In this document: piece after piece, positions 46,264 through 60,200 of the stretch | How the letters are laid out: every line of letters begins with the position of its first letter | How positions within the stretch are numbered: the first letter of the stretch is position 1 | NCBI RefSeq assembly: GCF_024713975.1 | Contig: NC_091112.1 | Span: 9,470,001-9,534,000, forward strand | Direction of reading: 5' to 3' | Source of the DNA: Paralichthys olivaceus | Lineage: Eukaryota; Chordata; Actinopteri; Pleuronectiformes; Paralichthyidae | Length of the DNA: 64,000 bases | Notes under the pieces: model-generated | What the model saw: only the letters and a program-made list of their open reading frames with translations | Databases searched by the model: none | Told to the model about the DNA's origin: nothing | Position numbers and translations under genes: made by a program

Positions 46264-49200
46264 CTGTGGACAGAGGAGAAAGTGAGAATGGTAAAGAACA
46301 ACAGAAGGAAACCGTTGCTGATTGATAAGGCTATTTTAATTACATAATTGGAGGTAAACTGTTCAAGTTGAGTTTATTTCCATTTTGGGAAATATTTCCT
46401 GACTTGCTGAGAGTTAGATGATAAAATTGATACCCATCTTATGTCTGTTAAACATAAAACTACTGCCAGGTTAACTTAGCTTAGCATAAAGAATATTCCT
46501 GGAGTCTGATTGAGAAGAATATGAAGTATACATTTCCAAATTATTCAAACTATCTATCTATCCATCTATCCATTTATCAATCCATTATTATAGTAAATTA
46601 AAATGTTGCATAGGTTAGTTCATTAGTTCGTTAATTGTTAAAATTCTGTTTCTCCACGTACCAAAGCCCTAACACGTCTTATTGACCTGTGCCTGTGTCC
46701 TGAAAGCTTTATGTTAAAGTTGATGTCATGTGCTGTTTGTCAGTTTAATTTGTAAGCTATTCAAAAAATGGATATCGAGAACAACACAACACACACGGTG
46801 AAACTATTTGGCCTATTTGTTTCATGTGGCTTTTTATCTGGCTCATCATGCTAACCATGTGGATCCCTGGGATAGTAAACACATTTATTTATTAGCTCCT
46901 GCCGGGCAGCTGCTCTTAATGTGAATTACTGACTCACACGTTTCTATTTCAAACACCTTCTAATTTACCCTGATGAAGTAAGCCAGACCTCACGTTAAAG
47001 CTGCTCATCACTGCAAACCACTATCAGAGCTGCATCAACACACTTATCTGTATTTGTACTTTTATCCTAATAGTTCTGGACCTTTCTATGCTATTTTCTA
47101 TATATTATGTTTTTTTATTATTTTTTATTAATCCTATTCCTCCTCTCAGTCCGTCTCTCCCTGGTTGTCGGGTTTGTGACGACCCTGCTGTTAAAATAGC
47201 AGGAATTTCATTGGGCTATTAGCAACACTAAGTCTGCTAATCACTCCCAGGACAGCTACTGGTTTCCCCCCCCCACTTACGGGCCCGGCCTGTCTGATAT
47301 ATTTGGACCACTAATCATTATTGTATACAATGAAATGCAAGAGGCTGTGATTGACATTTTTCCACCATCAGTTTTCTCTTAGAGCTTTGAAAGAACTACA
47401 GGTAGAGACTCAGAGCTAATTTTTAATAAACTGCATCTGGATTTATAAATTACAAGTCTGAATTGTAATTTAGAAACCAATCATCAATAATCTTATTGTA
47501 CATTATTCAGATAAAAGTCTACCAATTGAACTTTAAAAAAATACTTTAAATACCAGATTATCCTTTATCCCAAAAGTGTTATGATAGTATGTGTCACAAA
47601 AATAATCAGATCCATCAATAGATCATCACATAATCCATTCAGTATCATTATCGTTATTAATATTATTGTTAAGTAACAACATGTGGCACAGACTACTTCC
47701 AGACATCTCACAGTAGTGTCTGACTCAAAAAACATATTTATATATTTATTCCTACAACATATTTGTTTGTGATCATTGACTGTAGCTGCCTAATAGAACA
47801 TTTTCAATATAATATTTGTGTAAAATCAGTTGGAGTCAAATTTCTCCCAAATGAAGCTGCTGTCAGCCCATCAGTAACATCTGTGCCCTGTGAATTCTTA
47901 CCTCCTGCCCTCAGAAAGTCAACAATATCCAAAATATCTTCTTGTCAGTGTGGTCTGAAAAAGAATCATCTCCAAGCACAAAATAAAAAACATAGTTCAG
48001 AGAGAGAGTGGTGTGCTCGTGGAGCGAGAAGGAGCATGACACACAGAAACGACGAGGCTCTGCAATGAGGAGCTGCGGCGCTCGCCATGAGGCCACTGTG
48101 TACATTCCTGCAGCTAAGAATAGTATCCTGGGCCACTGTGACTCCAGCCAGGCCTCTCATGTGACACAGAGCTGTTTGGTACCCAGTTGCCGGCTTAACA
48201 GCTCCTGCCAGGGTCCAGCGGAGGGAGTGTTTATAATAGCCAGGGGAGGGAGAATCATCGAGGAGTCCTGAGTCAACCATCAGGCCCACCCAGGCTGGGG
48301 TTTAATCAAAGTGTCCCTGAGCTGCTCACCCTTGTTCATCTCTCTGTGCTGTCTAAGTGCCGCCCTCCTCCCATCCCTCATGTGTGTAACACAAGATGAG
48401 GGTAAATATAGAGCAGCGCTGATGGAGCAGCTTGATCAGGAGAAACAGCTGTAAGATCTGGGCTCAGTTTACCTCAAGGTGTGCTGCTGCTTTACTACTG
48501 CTACTACCAGTCACCTGTGTGAGGTTCCAGGTATTCAGCGGCACTACCACTAATCCTATTTATAGTGGACATTTACTGTTTGTCCTAAAGCATGTGTCTG
48601 ATTGTCTATATTGTATTGGTAGAGTTAGAAGAAATACCACCCAGTTAAAATTGACACAAGTTAAAAAATGAAAGGCAAACAAATAGGAAACGGTTCATAA
48701 GAAAACAATAAACACTGCAGAAATATCCTTAATAAGCTGGCTTGTGACCTTTAACATATTTGTCATATGAATGTTTCTAATGTAGATTTGAGTACTGTAA
48801 TTTGATTCATGCTAAAAAAAACTGACCACATTGTGTCAAAATGTGGTTTAATTTAATGAAGTCATTTTTTAATTTATTTTATATTATTTTATTATTTAGA
48901 GTGTTTTCCTTTATCAATTCAAGTTTTTATTTTCTTCAATATAAAGAAGTGTGTATGTCTTCTGTCTTGCCTCAAGATACTAAAATCCACCAGTTTGAGA
49001 AGAGAAAACAGAAATATATACTTTGAGTCTCCACTGATAAATTCCAGAGAGATATACATGTAGTTCTGAAGCGCTAAGGACTATTTTTCCTCATGGTTCA
49101 TGTCTCTAAATTGTACATTTTTAATCTCACAAAGAGAGAACATCTGCAGCCTCTCTCTTGCACCCGCTGCTTCTCCTGAGGTGCTGAGATGAATTATTGT

Positions 49201-50379
49201 CATGTTTGTTTAGTGGCGTATAACGAGAAACCAGAGTTACATGTGGACAGATTGAATGACATATAGTATCTAGCGGAAGGTGAACTGTCAGCGACTCAGA
49301 CATCATGACATGTGAGCATACGCAGCTTTGATGGACTTTGTCACACTCTGAAACCCTAACCTCTGTTTCCAGTCAGCAAGTGAAGGCTTCCTGCTCGAAG
49401 GTCATAGTGCGCTTTGCAGACTCTTTTTTGTAAGTGAAGAAATAAATATGTTTGGAAGGTTGTTTGGGAATATAGCTTTAGAACAATTAAAGTCAGTTGT
49501 TAAAGAACAGAAGGTTCCAATGTCAAACTCTAATTTTAAGATCTAGATTTGCGCTGCTGTGTCCTTAGCCTTTTTAAAGAATAAACATTTTCTATTGCTC
49601 ACCCATGGTCATCAGCTGTGTCGTGACAAAAAGAATGAGAAAACAGATGGAAGTGGCTGAAAAGAGTCTCCTCTGTGGGTCAAGGAGCTCGGAAATCAGA
49701 GTTCAGAATAGAGCTGTAGCCTCCTTCACGTTGACAGGGGCAGTTTGAAGGGGATTCAGCATCTGATCAAGTTGCCTCCTGGGCGTCTTACTCTGGAGGT
49801 CATGCTGGAGACATTGAACACTATCTCACCTGGAATGGGCTAGGGTTAGGGTTATTTAAGATTCCCAAAGAGCAGCTAAAAACATTGTTGGGAGAGGAAT
49901 GTGTGTACTACATTTTTTAAACAACAGAAAATAGATTTTACTGACAAGACTCGACTAATTGATGGATCCTCCGACCTCTATCTTGTGACCCTGGTCGTGT
50001 AGAAAGACCCTGGTTCTAAATCTATAAGACCTTTACTGTTTTAGTTTATATTTTAACTGTTAGTCGCAAAGTTGTGATTTATCAAATTGCTTTGATGGTT
50101 TTTTTCTATGCAAAGTCATTAAAACACAGCAAACCTGAAGACAGGTGGTATCATCCCATCATTTTTGAAACAGAGAACTTAGTTCAACATTTTTAAAAAT
50201 GAACAATGAACGTGAACGAGTTCTTTTTGTGAACTTAGTGTGAACTGGCATAACACTGAGTGGGGGCCAGTGGGGGCCCAATAGCCGACTCTTCCCCCAG
50301 GGCCCCTCAGAGGGTTAATCCGCCCCTGACCACCTGACCTCTCAGACGGTCTCGATCATAATAAGACAAACACGGTCTC
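46264..50379. other. Spacer between the divergent klhl38 and fam91a1 genes
   Basis: 4.1 kb with no protein-coding exon I can support. It must contain the non-coding first exon of klhl38. Motifs for a muscle-type promoter lie at 48230-48565. A sequence resembling a LINE tail may lie near 47065-47210. 'ctagggttagggtta' at about 49843 is a short telomere-like run. From about 50250 the sequence becomes GC-rich. Confidence 0.5.
48228..48566 (-). promoter_or_regulatory. klhl38: Candidate muscle-type promoter of klhl38
   Basis: Reading toward klhl38 on the minus strand there is a perfect MEF2 site at 48556-48565 (CTATTTATAG on the + strand), a CAGCTG E-box at 48446-48451, a 9-of-10 MEF2 match at 48402-48411 and a TATA-like TTATAAA at 48236-48230. 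A start would fall near 48205, about 1.9 kb upstream of the coding acceptor at 46264. Clustered MEF2 and E-box motifs suit a muscle gene. Single motifs are common by chance, so this is inference. Confidence 0.35.
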
Positions 50380-50729
50380 GTTCACTTGTCATTTTATCGA
50401 TCACGTCGCTGATCGGCTCCGATAACCAATCACCTCTCATCCGTCACGAGCTCCATTCACATCCACTGTCACGCCTCGGCCGGAAGTGACGACTGTGGCC
50501 ACGAGCGTGACGAACGGCTTGTTCGAAAATACAACAAGGAAGTGACCGTTTTTATTGTGGAGGAGAAAAAAAGAACCACCGGAGACAACGCCTCGTCCTC
50601 GCACCGGGGACTCGCTTCTCTCGCTCGTCGGTTGTCAGGGAGCGGACATTAAGTCACCGTGGACCCGCCCGGGAGCGCGTGTGTGTTCGTCTCCGGGACC
50701 GCAGCTTGTAGCCTGCTAGCTAGCTAGCG
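50380..50729 (+). promoter_or_regulatory. fam91a1: CpG-rich promoter and 5' UTR of fam91a1
   Basis: The GC- and CpG-rich block contains a CCAAT box at 50426-50430, an ETS/GABPA-type CCGGAAGTG at 50480-50488 and a second 'ggaagtgac' near 50539. It runs to the ATG at 50730, preceded by a short 'gctagctagctagc' run. A housekeeping-type TATA-less promoter is likely. Confidence 0.6.
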
Positions 50730-51479
50730 ATGAACACGGACGTGGAATTTCACATCAGGCAGAACTACCCGTGGAACAAGCTCCCGGCTAACGTCAAACA
50801 GGTACCGGGGTTTAACTGGGACGGGGGTCAGGTGTGTGTCCGTGCACGTCCGTGTGTGTGTGTCCGTGTGTGTCTGTGTGTGTGAACCTGTCAATGTCAC
50901 CGCGGTGCTCTGTCATACGACGCTGGCTCCTGCCTCTGCAGCGGCTTCTCAGCCCGGAGCTGACCATCACTGTTTCCCTGACATCACACTACAGGTCCAG
51001 CCGAGTCAGATTTACATTTGTGTTTCTTAACAAAGTGACTCCCTGCAGGCTGCTCTCTGCACCTGGAATCTTCTCTAGGAGGAAAAAACCCTTCATGGGG
51101 AGATTTGGAAGAATCCATTCAGCGGATCCCTGGATCCATCGAGGAGGGATCCCTCCTCCAGCACCCACATACACACAACCAACAGAGCTGCAAAACAGAT
51201 TTTACTATTGGAATAGTCAGGATGACTACTTTTTTTACAATATGGACAATCAGTGTGACAACATTTACTGTAAGGACAATAATGATGACAACTTTTACAA
51301 TATGGACAATCAGAATGACAACAATACAATATGGACAATCAGAATGACACTATTTGCAGTATAGACAATCAGGATGTCAACATTACAGATTGTAAACCTC
51401 CATGATTGTTTGATAGCTGGCGCCACATATTTTAGCACGTGGATGTCACATGCACATAATGCAATCACTCCTCTGTGCT

Positions 51480-51550
<71 letters not shown>

Positions 51551-54500
51551 ATTTTGTTTCGCAATGTGGATGAATGGGAAGCATGTTTTCCTAATAGCAG
51601 TCTGCATAGATCCCTTGTCTCCTGCATGAAACCTTGTGCTGTTATACCATCCTGTGGTGAAGAGGAGGCATGTTCATGTGCACACACACAGTAGCTCTGT
51701 GCTGCTGTTCCAGCTGCCTGCCCCCCTGTGTCCTCACCACAGCTGGATCAGTCATGTCTTGGCTGACACCTGATTTGCTAATGTCCAGTATTGGTTCTGC
51801 TGATACTGATTCAGACTCTATCAGACTGGTGCATCCTTAGAAAATCAGTTTGGAAGTATTCACTGCTAAAGCACAATATCAATGACACGGCCAGAAACCT
51901 AAGATGAACCTGTGATGAATCTAATGATCTGGACCAGGTCATATTCTTGAATAGAGAATCTATTCACATTGCAGACCCTGTCGGAGGTTAACGGGGCCCA
52001 GCAGCTTGTTTTCTTTTTTTGCATCCTAGCAGAATAACCCAGTCACCTGTGTTGTGTTTCTTCTGCAGAGTTTGGGGAACTCTCAGCGTGAGTATGAGAA
52101 GCATGTGCTGCTGTACAGCATCCGCAACCAGCTGCGATTCCGCAATAACCTAGGTAAGCAAGTGTGACCATCACACCAGGGCCAAACCTTTTCTATTGTA
52201 TGACATGTTATAATTGGGTGTGAGATTTCTTCATACTGTATATATATTTAATTCCATTCATACTTTTCTCTATATATTTTCTTTTATATTTCTACTTATT
52301 ACTCCTGATGTCTTTTTGCTGCTGTAATATTACTAATTTCCCCATTGCAGGACTAATAAAGAACTTCCTATTAATGTAATCTTATTATTAAACAAACCCT
52401 CTTGAATTTTATGACTTTATCAGTACTTAACTCTTCTCTTGGTTCACTTTTTGCTGTTGCAGATTGACTGACATTAAGTACACTGTTAACCATACTGCTC
52501 TTCAATAATTGAGGAAGTGGTTAAATTACCAGTTAATCCATGAACAAATGTGTGATAGTCTCTAAATAGATATGCAATAATATCCACTTTATCCAATCAA
52601 TTGTGTTATTTTTCTGTGTGTGACCTTCTGGAGCTTGTTCCGGATCAATATTCCTTTGTTACCTGAATTGATGTGATATAGTTGTGTTACTGTACGAACA
52701 CTGAGCTCTGGCTGTGACACTGACTCCTCTGTGTGTATTTCACAATCAGTGCGTCATGTGAGGAAGGATGAGCGCAAGTACTACGAGGAGCTGTTGAAGT
52801 ACAGCCGCGACCACCTGATGCTCTACCCTTACCACCTGTCTGACATCATGGTCAAAGGGCTGCGAGTCACTCCATTCTCATATTACATAGGAATCATGGA
52901 GGTAAGGAGCTCCTGCTGCATTGCAGAGCAGAACCGGGGGGATGTTAGATGAGGTTAAGCTTTTGCACTTTGTGTTATCGTAGCCTCAGTGAGCAGGGTC
53001 TCACACTCCTAAACATCTGTTGTCATGTACACAATGTGTGAAAACCCTCGCTTATTCATTTTGTCTGACAATAACACAATTTCATCTGCGCTGTCAGAAC
53101 AATGAGCTGAGTCAACTGAAAGGAAACAGAGCAGGGATAGTTTTTGTGTCGCAGCAAAGATTTAATTGGTTTGGAAACACCCAGTCTCCAGTTAATTTAA
53201 ATTGTACAATGTCTTTAGTTTTTGAAATCCCTGGAAACACCTGCTGAAAGTGTTTCCGACAAATCAGAGAAGAAGAAAGCTTTTTACAGCTCTGGGCTTT
53301 CATGTGCAATGTATTCTTTGTTACATCAACAATGGAAACATACCACATTATATACCATTCCTCAATAGATTTACAAAAAAGTATAATGTATAATTTTTGT
53401 GTAGCTGTACCTTATCTTATACCATTGTATAGTCAGTATGTATAGAGAAGAACTTGTCTCTATCACCTGTTTGCCTGAGTGATTCATGCACCTCAAATGA
53501 AGTCTTAAGGGAAATGTTATAATATGGCTCGCAACACCGAGCCATAGTGTCAGTGTTTAATGCATTTTCCCATGTTGATAGTCTTGGCATGAGTCAGGCA
53601 CTAGGTGTCAGTCAGTGTCTATTGAAGATTCATGTACTCAGCTCAGGGAGACACACGAGTATGATCCCAGGTCAAACACATCCAGACAAAAACATCTTTG
53701 CAGTCACTCGGAGCTTTTCCTTTGTGACGACTCACTCTCACTGATGAAGCTCAGTCACGTTCAGTCTGTCAGGGACTGTGAGCAGCTCGGTTCGTCTTGA
53801 CATCTAAATTGTTCAATTACATCACAAAGAATGAACCATCGTGTTCACAGGAGTTCACCTGGAATTTAGTCATTTATTCTTTTACTTTTAGTATCTTTTG
53901 CCTATACTTACAAAAGGCAGTAAAAAACAGACACTGATACATCGACGATATATATATATATTAAAAATAACTCTGCAATAATTCCCAACATGTTGTTAAC
54001 GAACCCTTTTGACAAAAAAACGTATCATAAATAACTATAAATTCAAAGAAAACAAACACAAGCAAATATACACAACATGAATTAAGAAAATATACATACA
54101 TTTATAAATGCACATCTTTTCTGCATTGTTTATTCTGTAACAAGTTTTCATGTCGGCAGAAATTGTCAAACATAAACAAAAATACCGAAATGTCTGTTAA
54201 AGGCTCATTGTGGCCGGTATTATCAGGCAACTCATTTAAATGAAGTGTATCTATATTGTGACTTTTCTACCTTCTGAACCCCCCAGGCTCTATTACACAT
54301 CGTCTGTTTGCACATTCTAGTTCCCACCATCGATTGTTCCACATTTACTAATTACTATACTTCCCACATCATAAGAACAGATGTTAACAATATGCTCCGT
54401 GTTCAATGTGTGCTCACAAACAAATAAAGGTGAAATATTCAGTCTTTAGCTCACTTTCGATTCACCCATTTTCCTGTTCCTCCTACTAAACTCAAATTGA

Positions 54501-57191
54501 CTGAGCTGTAACTGTGGCCACCGCATTGCCAAAGGCTATGTCATATTCTTATAATCCGTCTTAAGCACTTAATGAAAAGGGGGAGCAGAAATTAGTATGG
54601 CAGCGCTGATCTGCTAATCCTGTTATTAATCATATGAGGGGGGCATAGAAAGGGGAGAGGAGAAAATGAGTTTAATTCTTCTCTTCCTTGTCTCCTTTCT
54701 TCTTGTTTTTGCACCTTCAGGATATTATGAACAGTGAGAAGAGTTACGACTCCTTGCCCAACTTCACTGCCGCAGACTGTGAGTTATTCCACCTTCTTAT
54801 TTTGTCAGTTTTCCCTCCTTCTCCCCCTTCGCTGTTGAACTTACTTTACTGAGGCTCTGTTTGCCTCCCACTCTAAACTGCTTCTGTGTCTCTGGTCTGT
54901 GTTTCACATACTCCACATGTTTTAAAGGGTGTCAGTGTTCAAGTCACAATGAAAAGATGCGAACAGTTAGAATCAGTGTCAGCACGTCACTCGAGAGGCA
55001 TTTAAAACTTTAAATATCTTCATTGTTTATTTGACTTTGCTTTATTATTCAGACTGTGATTATCACTTCCTCCTTCCTGGCCTTTATTATGCAGAGCTGA
55101 AGCAATTAAGTGACAGAAAATGAATGAATGGATAAATAGTTTTTTGTATCAGTGACATCATTCTTTCCTAGTAAACATCTGTTAGTTTCACCTTCTCAAT
55201 GTTTTTTTTCTGTTTTATGTCATTGAAAACTCAATGGCCTGGAAATCATTTGGCAACATCACCTTTAGGAAAAATTATTGACAAATTAATTAACTTTTTT
55301 TTTTTCCAAATTCTGTAAACTGTTTTTCTAGCACATATCATTTAGAAGATAAATGAAAGCTCATTGAAATGTTTTTAAGCAAAATGGGCTATTGGCACCT
55401 GGATGCCAGCTTTTTGGCAGGTGAAGCATATTTTGTTTGGTTTTTTTATATCTCTTTTGACAGATGCAGATGAGCTTTCGAACGTTTTTGCGTCAGTGGT
55501 TTGGTTTTTAATTGGAAGTTTTAGATTATTTTTTAAACTTCTCTTAGATAACAAACAAATCACACAAGTGTTTTGTTGTCCCATGATGTACACGTTTTTC
55601 ATATCTCCTGAGCAGCTAACTAATAAACATAAATCATTTCCATCACCAAAACAGAGCCAAGCCAAGTGGTTTTTGAATGAGTTGACATGAAGCCCATTTC
55701 ATACTTAATCAAAATTGCTTCTCAGACAACAAAGCTGTCCCTTTTCTGATGTGTTACCACATCAATGAGGATCTGTGTTTTTCAAAAATCATTTGAAAAC
55801 CTAATTAAATACCTAATGTTGTAGAAATTGAGATTTCATGTCTTTTTTTGATTAGGACAAGGTGCTGCTGTGAAAATATTAAAGAGCTCAACCGAATACA
55901 GAAACTGTGACATCAGGACTATTTCAACTCTGTGATCTTAAAACAAAACACATCCTCAGCCACGCTCCCACCCTGATCCACAGCCTTTCAGGATTTGGTT
56001 GAAAGACCACCACGAAATCCTCTTAAAAAAGAGTAAGCTGCCTAGGCACAGCATATTTCCACCATCATTTCACAACTACACCATCAGTCATTCGTCTGCA
56101 GCTCATTCATTCCTTCTTCAAACTACACACAGTCTGAAGTTGACAGAAAGGTAGACTAGTGTAATCCATTTGCCAAAATTCACTTATGCTGTCTCAGCTG
56201 CCTCTTCACCCATCTTTGTGACAAACTCAAATGCTGCAGCCACTCACTCCTCTTCTGGCCTAGACTCACACTAACACTGTACTGGTCCCCACAGAGGGTC
56301 TTTAGCAGCAAAGGAGAGTGAGCTCATCCTTGTCATTGGACGAGAATGCTGCAACAGTGAGGATGGTGACCCCAATGTCGCCAGGTGATCCAAGGGTTGG
56401 CACCACAGCCAGGCCCAACTCAGCACTGACTGACATTTGCATTTACAGTGCTACAGTAGCAGGATAAAATCTGTGACCTGTAGTTGGCCTGGCAGTGCAT
56501 CACTCAGAAACCAGACCTGTTGTTGCTACAGCTACGGAGAGAAACATGACAGAGGAGATGTAAAACTGCAATAAGATGAGTTTTTGTATTAAAAACCATA
56601 AATAGATCTTCTTACGATATCCAAACTTCAGAGATTGCGTCAGAGCTGTAGGTCAAGATGACGGCAGCTGTACCATTTTTTTTAAATTTTTCTAATGTCA
56701 AGTGAAACAGGGTTTGGCTCTGGACTTTGAGTGTCTGCGTCCTGGCAGTGCTGGACCTTCATGCTGCAGAGACAGAAGGCTGTCAGCGGGCTGTCGGAGC
56801 CTGTGCTCAGAGGAGCCTCTCTCCTCTAATCTCCCTGGAGGAGCTTTGGAAGTGTGTCATGCAGAAGTAGGCGGATAGAGAGGCAGCGAAACAGTGTGTG
56901 AGGGTGTCTTGCGTGGGTGGATGTTTGTGTGTTGTGTCTGCGTCTCAGTGGAACAGCAGGATACGCATGTAAGATTCTGCTGTGTTAGGAGGCTGAAATG
57001 AGAATGTCCCTTACTGGTACCAGCTTGCACTGGCATCCATCCCAGCACATTTTGCTCTGCCCCCTCCTGGTCTGTTCGGCACAGGCAGGAGGAGGTGACA
57101 AGGTGGCATTCACATACAGACTGTAAAACTTAAACTATGGCCCAGCATTTCCTCAGATTCAAAATATGCATGCACACACTCTGATTATAAG

Positions 57192-57240
<49 letters not shown>

Positions 57241-60200
57241 GTGTGTGTGTGTGTGTGAGAAGATGTGCAGGTACTTGTGTTCTCTCTGCAGAATTTGGAT
57301 GAGTCACTGTTACTGCTTCGTTGGCTGAGATAACTTCAAAATAAAGTTAGAAATATCCAGAAAAATGAAACTTTGCTTGTAATTTTCTCTCCCCCTTTTT
57401 TTTCTTGTAAATCCTCAGAGGCTCTAATTGAAAAAGGCCTGAGACACTTTTGTAGTTGCATCGCAGCCAGATTTATTTGCTGGAGGGTGGATGTGCAGCC
57501 ATTACAAGTTCACATTCAGTCACTGAGGCATGAGGTTTGAGTTTTACTGACTTACTCAGTAGCTGCTTTTCCTGTTGTCTCACAGGTCTGCGGCTGCTTG
57601 GCATCGGGAGAAATCAGTACATTGACCTGATGAACCAGTGCAGGTCGTCCAAAGTAAGACACTTTTTCTAAAACAGACTTAAATAACTAATAATTGTATT
57701 GTTATAGAAAGCAAACCTCCAACATTAGACATATAGCTGTCTCTTCTTGCATTATAGACATTGTTCATCAGGTTCAAAGTTAAGGCATTTATTTCATGTT
57801 TCTTGATGTCATCAAAATAACAATTCTTGTTTGTTTCTTTTGTCAGAAATTCTTCCGCAGGAAATCGGCACGCGACCTCTTACCAGCCAAACCAGTAGAG
57901 ATCTCTGTGGAGCCGTGGTGGGTTGCACAGACGGGCTACATCACCGAGGATGATATCAGGGTGAATTAAGAACAGTATTAGTTCATTATGACATCTATTT
58001 GGATATTTTATTTGTAGGTAGAAAATTTGGGATTTGTAATACACCTCCATGCTGCATGTGGAGACCTGAATGAAAAAAATACCTGTCACATTCCTGACAG
58101 TTCTTCCATAAAAAAGAAAAGAAACATTGAAAATATGTGCAAACCTTCATTTACTGGAGGAGTTTTTTGACTTCCATGGAAACCAGTCCATGTTTTGCAG
58201 CCATATTCTAAGGTTGTGTCTTTATTGTGCGTTTTTATTACAGATCTGTTCTCCAGCAGAGAAGAAAGCAATCGATAAGATGATAGACTCTGGTCCTCAG
58301 CTGGCTGGGTCGATGGAGTACAACGTAGTGTTAAGTGAGTGTCTGTCACATGTTGGTACGACTGTATCGGCTTACACTGTCAACAAAGATATGATAAATG
58401 ACTATTTTACATCTGTAGCGTATTATGCTAATATCAACTGCTCAAATACTGTATTTTTTCAAGATGTGCCAAACATTAATCTACGTAAATTGCATTTGGT
58501 TTTCAAATTCTTAGTTTTGGATCAGGATGCTTTGTATTTATTTAACAGCATTTATAAAAAGGCAATGGTAAAATGTAATGCCACGGTTACTCGGTATTAT
58601 ATGTTGTCTCTCCACCTCCGTACAAGTGGATTCAATAATCTATAAAACAGATGAGCACACACACACAGTTTCTCACAGACTTCCTGCAGCGGCCAGGTGT
58701 TGAGGTGGTGAATGCCCTATGAACAGGGCAGGCATGCTTGCTGAGAACTGTTACCTTATCATCGCTACGTGCACAGCAAAAGCAATATACTGTACCTATG
58801 TCATGGCTGAATTGTGGTCACCAGCAGTGGATAGTAAAAACCTTGTTTTAACGGGTCACTGGTAAACTGCATATATCTACTTTTAAAACATTAAAATAAG
58901 GGGTGAGGATCATGAAATGAATACGTTGAGGACTTTATTCATCTTGAGTTCCACTGGTACCAAAACATTTGAATTACGCATACACCAGTCTATTTTAGCC
59001 GACATGTGAACCTGGAGGCAGATTCTGAGGTTTCAGTGAAAGTTCTTTCGTCCGTGTGCTGCTGTGAATATGAAAGATGAAGCACAGGGACTGAAGTTGT
59101 GTCCGTGCAGTTAAAATGTTAATTAGAGAACAGTTTGCCAGTGATGAGCGTCTGCCACTGGAGTGTTGGTGACGGAGTGAGAATGCAATTAAAAACCAGA
59201 GATGTTATTCAAGTAGCTGTTTAAATTAGATTTTATATTTTACTCTGAATTCACAATTTTCTGTTCTGCTCAGAAAAAGTTCAGTATCCAAGTAGTTTAT
59301 ATTGTTGGATAGGTTTTCTTTACAAACGGTCGTAATGAAAAGAAGCAAATTTGTTCTTTTACTGCAGGCTTGTACAATCGAGGCTTCATCTACTTGGATG
59401 TTCCCATATCTGATGACAGCTGCATCTCAGGTACGTGTTGTGTGTGTTTAAACATCCTGCTATTATCCTAAATTACCTTGACTAAACATTGTATATACTT
59501 ATGTTACAACTTAGGGAACATAAGCAAACATTGTGCTTAACAGACTAGACTAAAATTAAAAAAAGAAAGATTGTAGAAAAAACAATTCAACAGAGAACTA
59601 AAAGTGTAAAAAAAACCATTCTCATGCATTTTTCAGTGCCCCCACTTGAAGGCTTCGTCATGAACCGTGTTCAGGGCGATTACTTTGAAACACTTCTCTA
59701 CAAAATCTTTGTGTCGATTGATGAGCAGACAAATGTATCAGAGGTGGGTTTTTAGAAATGTGTCTCATTGTACTTTCACTGCGGCGCACATTGAATGTGA
59801 TTTCTGTGTCTTTATTCATCAACTTTTTAACCAAGTCTCAACTCTTTTTTCTCTCCCCCTCAGCTGGCAAACGTGTTGGAGATTGACTTGGATTTAGTGA
59901 AGGTATGTCTCCCATTGCTGCAGAATGTGAATCCTGTTGTGATGTATGTTGTAAAAGGGTTGATCTGATCTGAGGGCCATACTCTGAGAAAAGCAGGGAT
60001 ATGGAGTAGCTTAGCAGGTAGATACATATGCAAGATTTGTCTGTTTGATACTGAATACATAAACACTTATACTGTCATACACCTAAGAGGTAGACTGTGA
60101 CACACACACACACAGTGTCAGATTAGATCCATTATTATTCCCCATGACTCCATCAGAGCCCCATTCCAGTTGAATTGGTGCTGGAGTCTGACCCAGTTTC

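Noticed and set aside
49840-49856. Telomere-like 'ctagggttagggtta'
   Set aside because: Only about two TTAGGG units; too short to indicate an interstitial telomere or a fusion point.
50834-51364. 176-codon open frame after fam91a1 exon 1
   Set aside because: It starts in intron 1 and is held open by GT-rich sequence and the 30-bp minisatellite. No recognisable protein.
58127-58645. 172-codon open frame over fam91a1 exon 7
   Set aside because: Only 58244-58334 is coding. The rest is intron read-through past a good donor at 58335.
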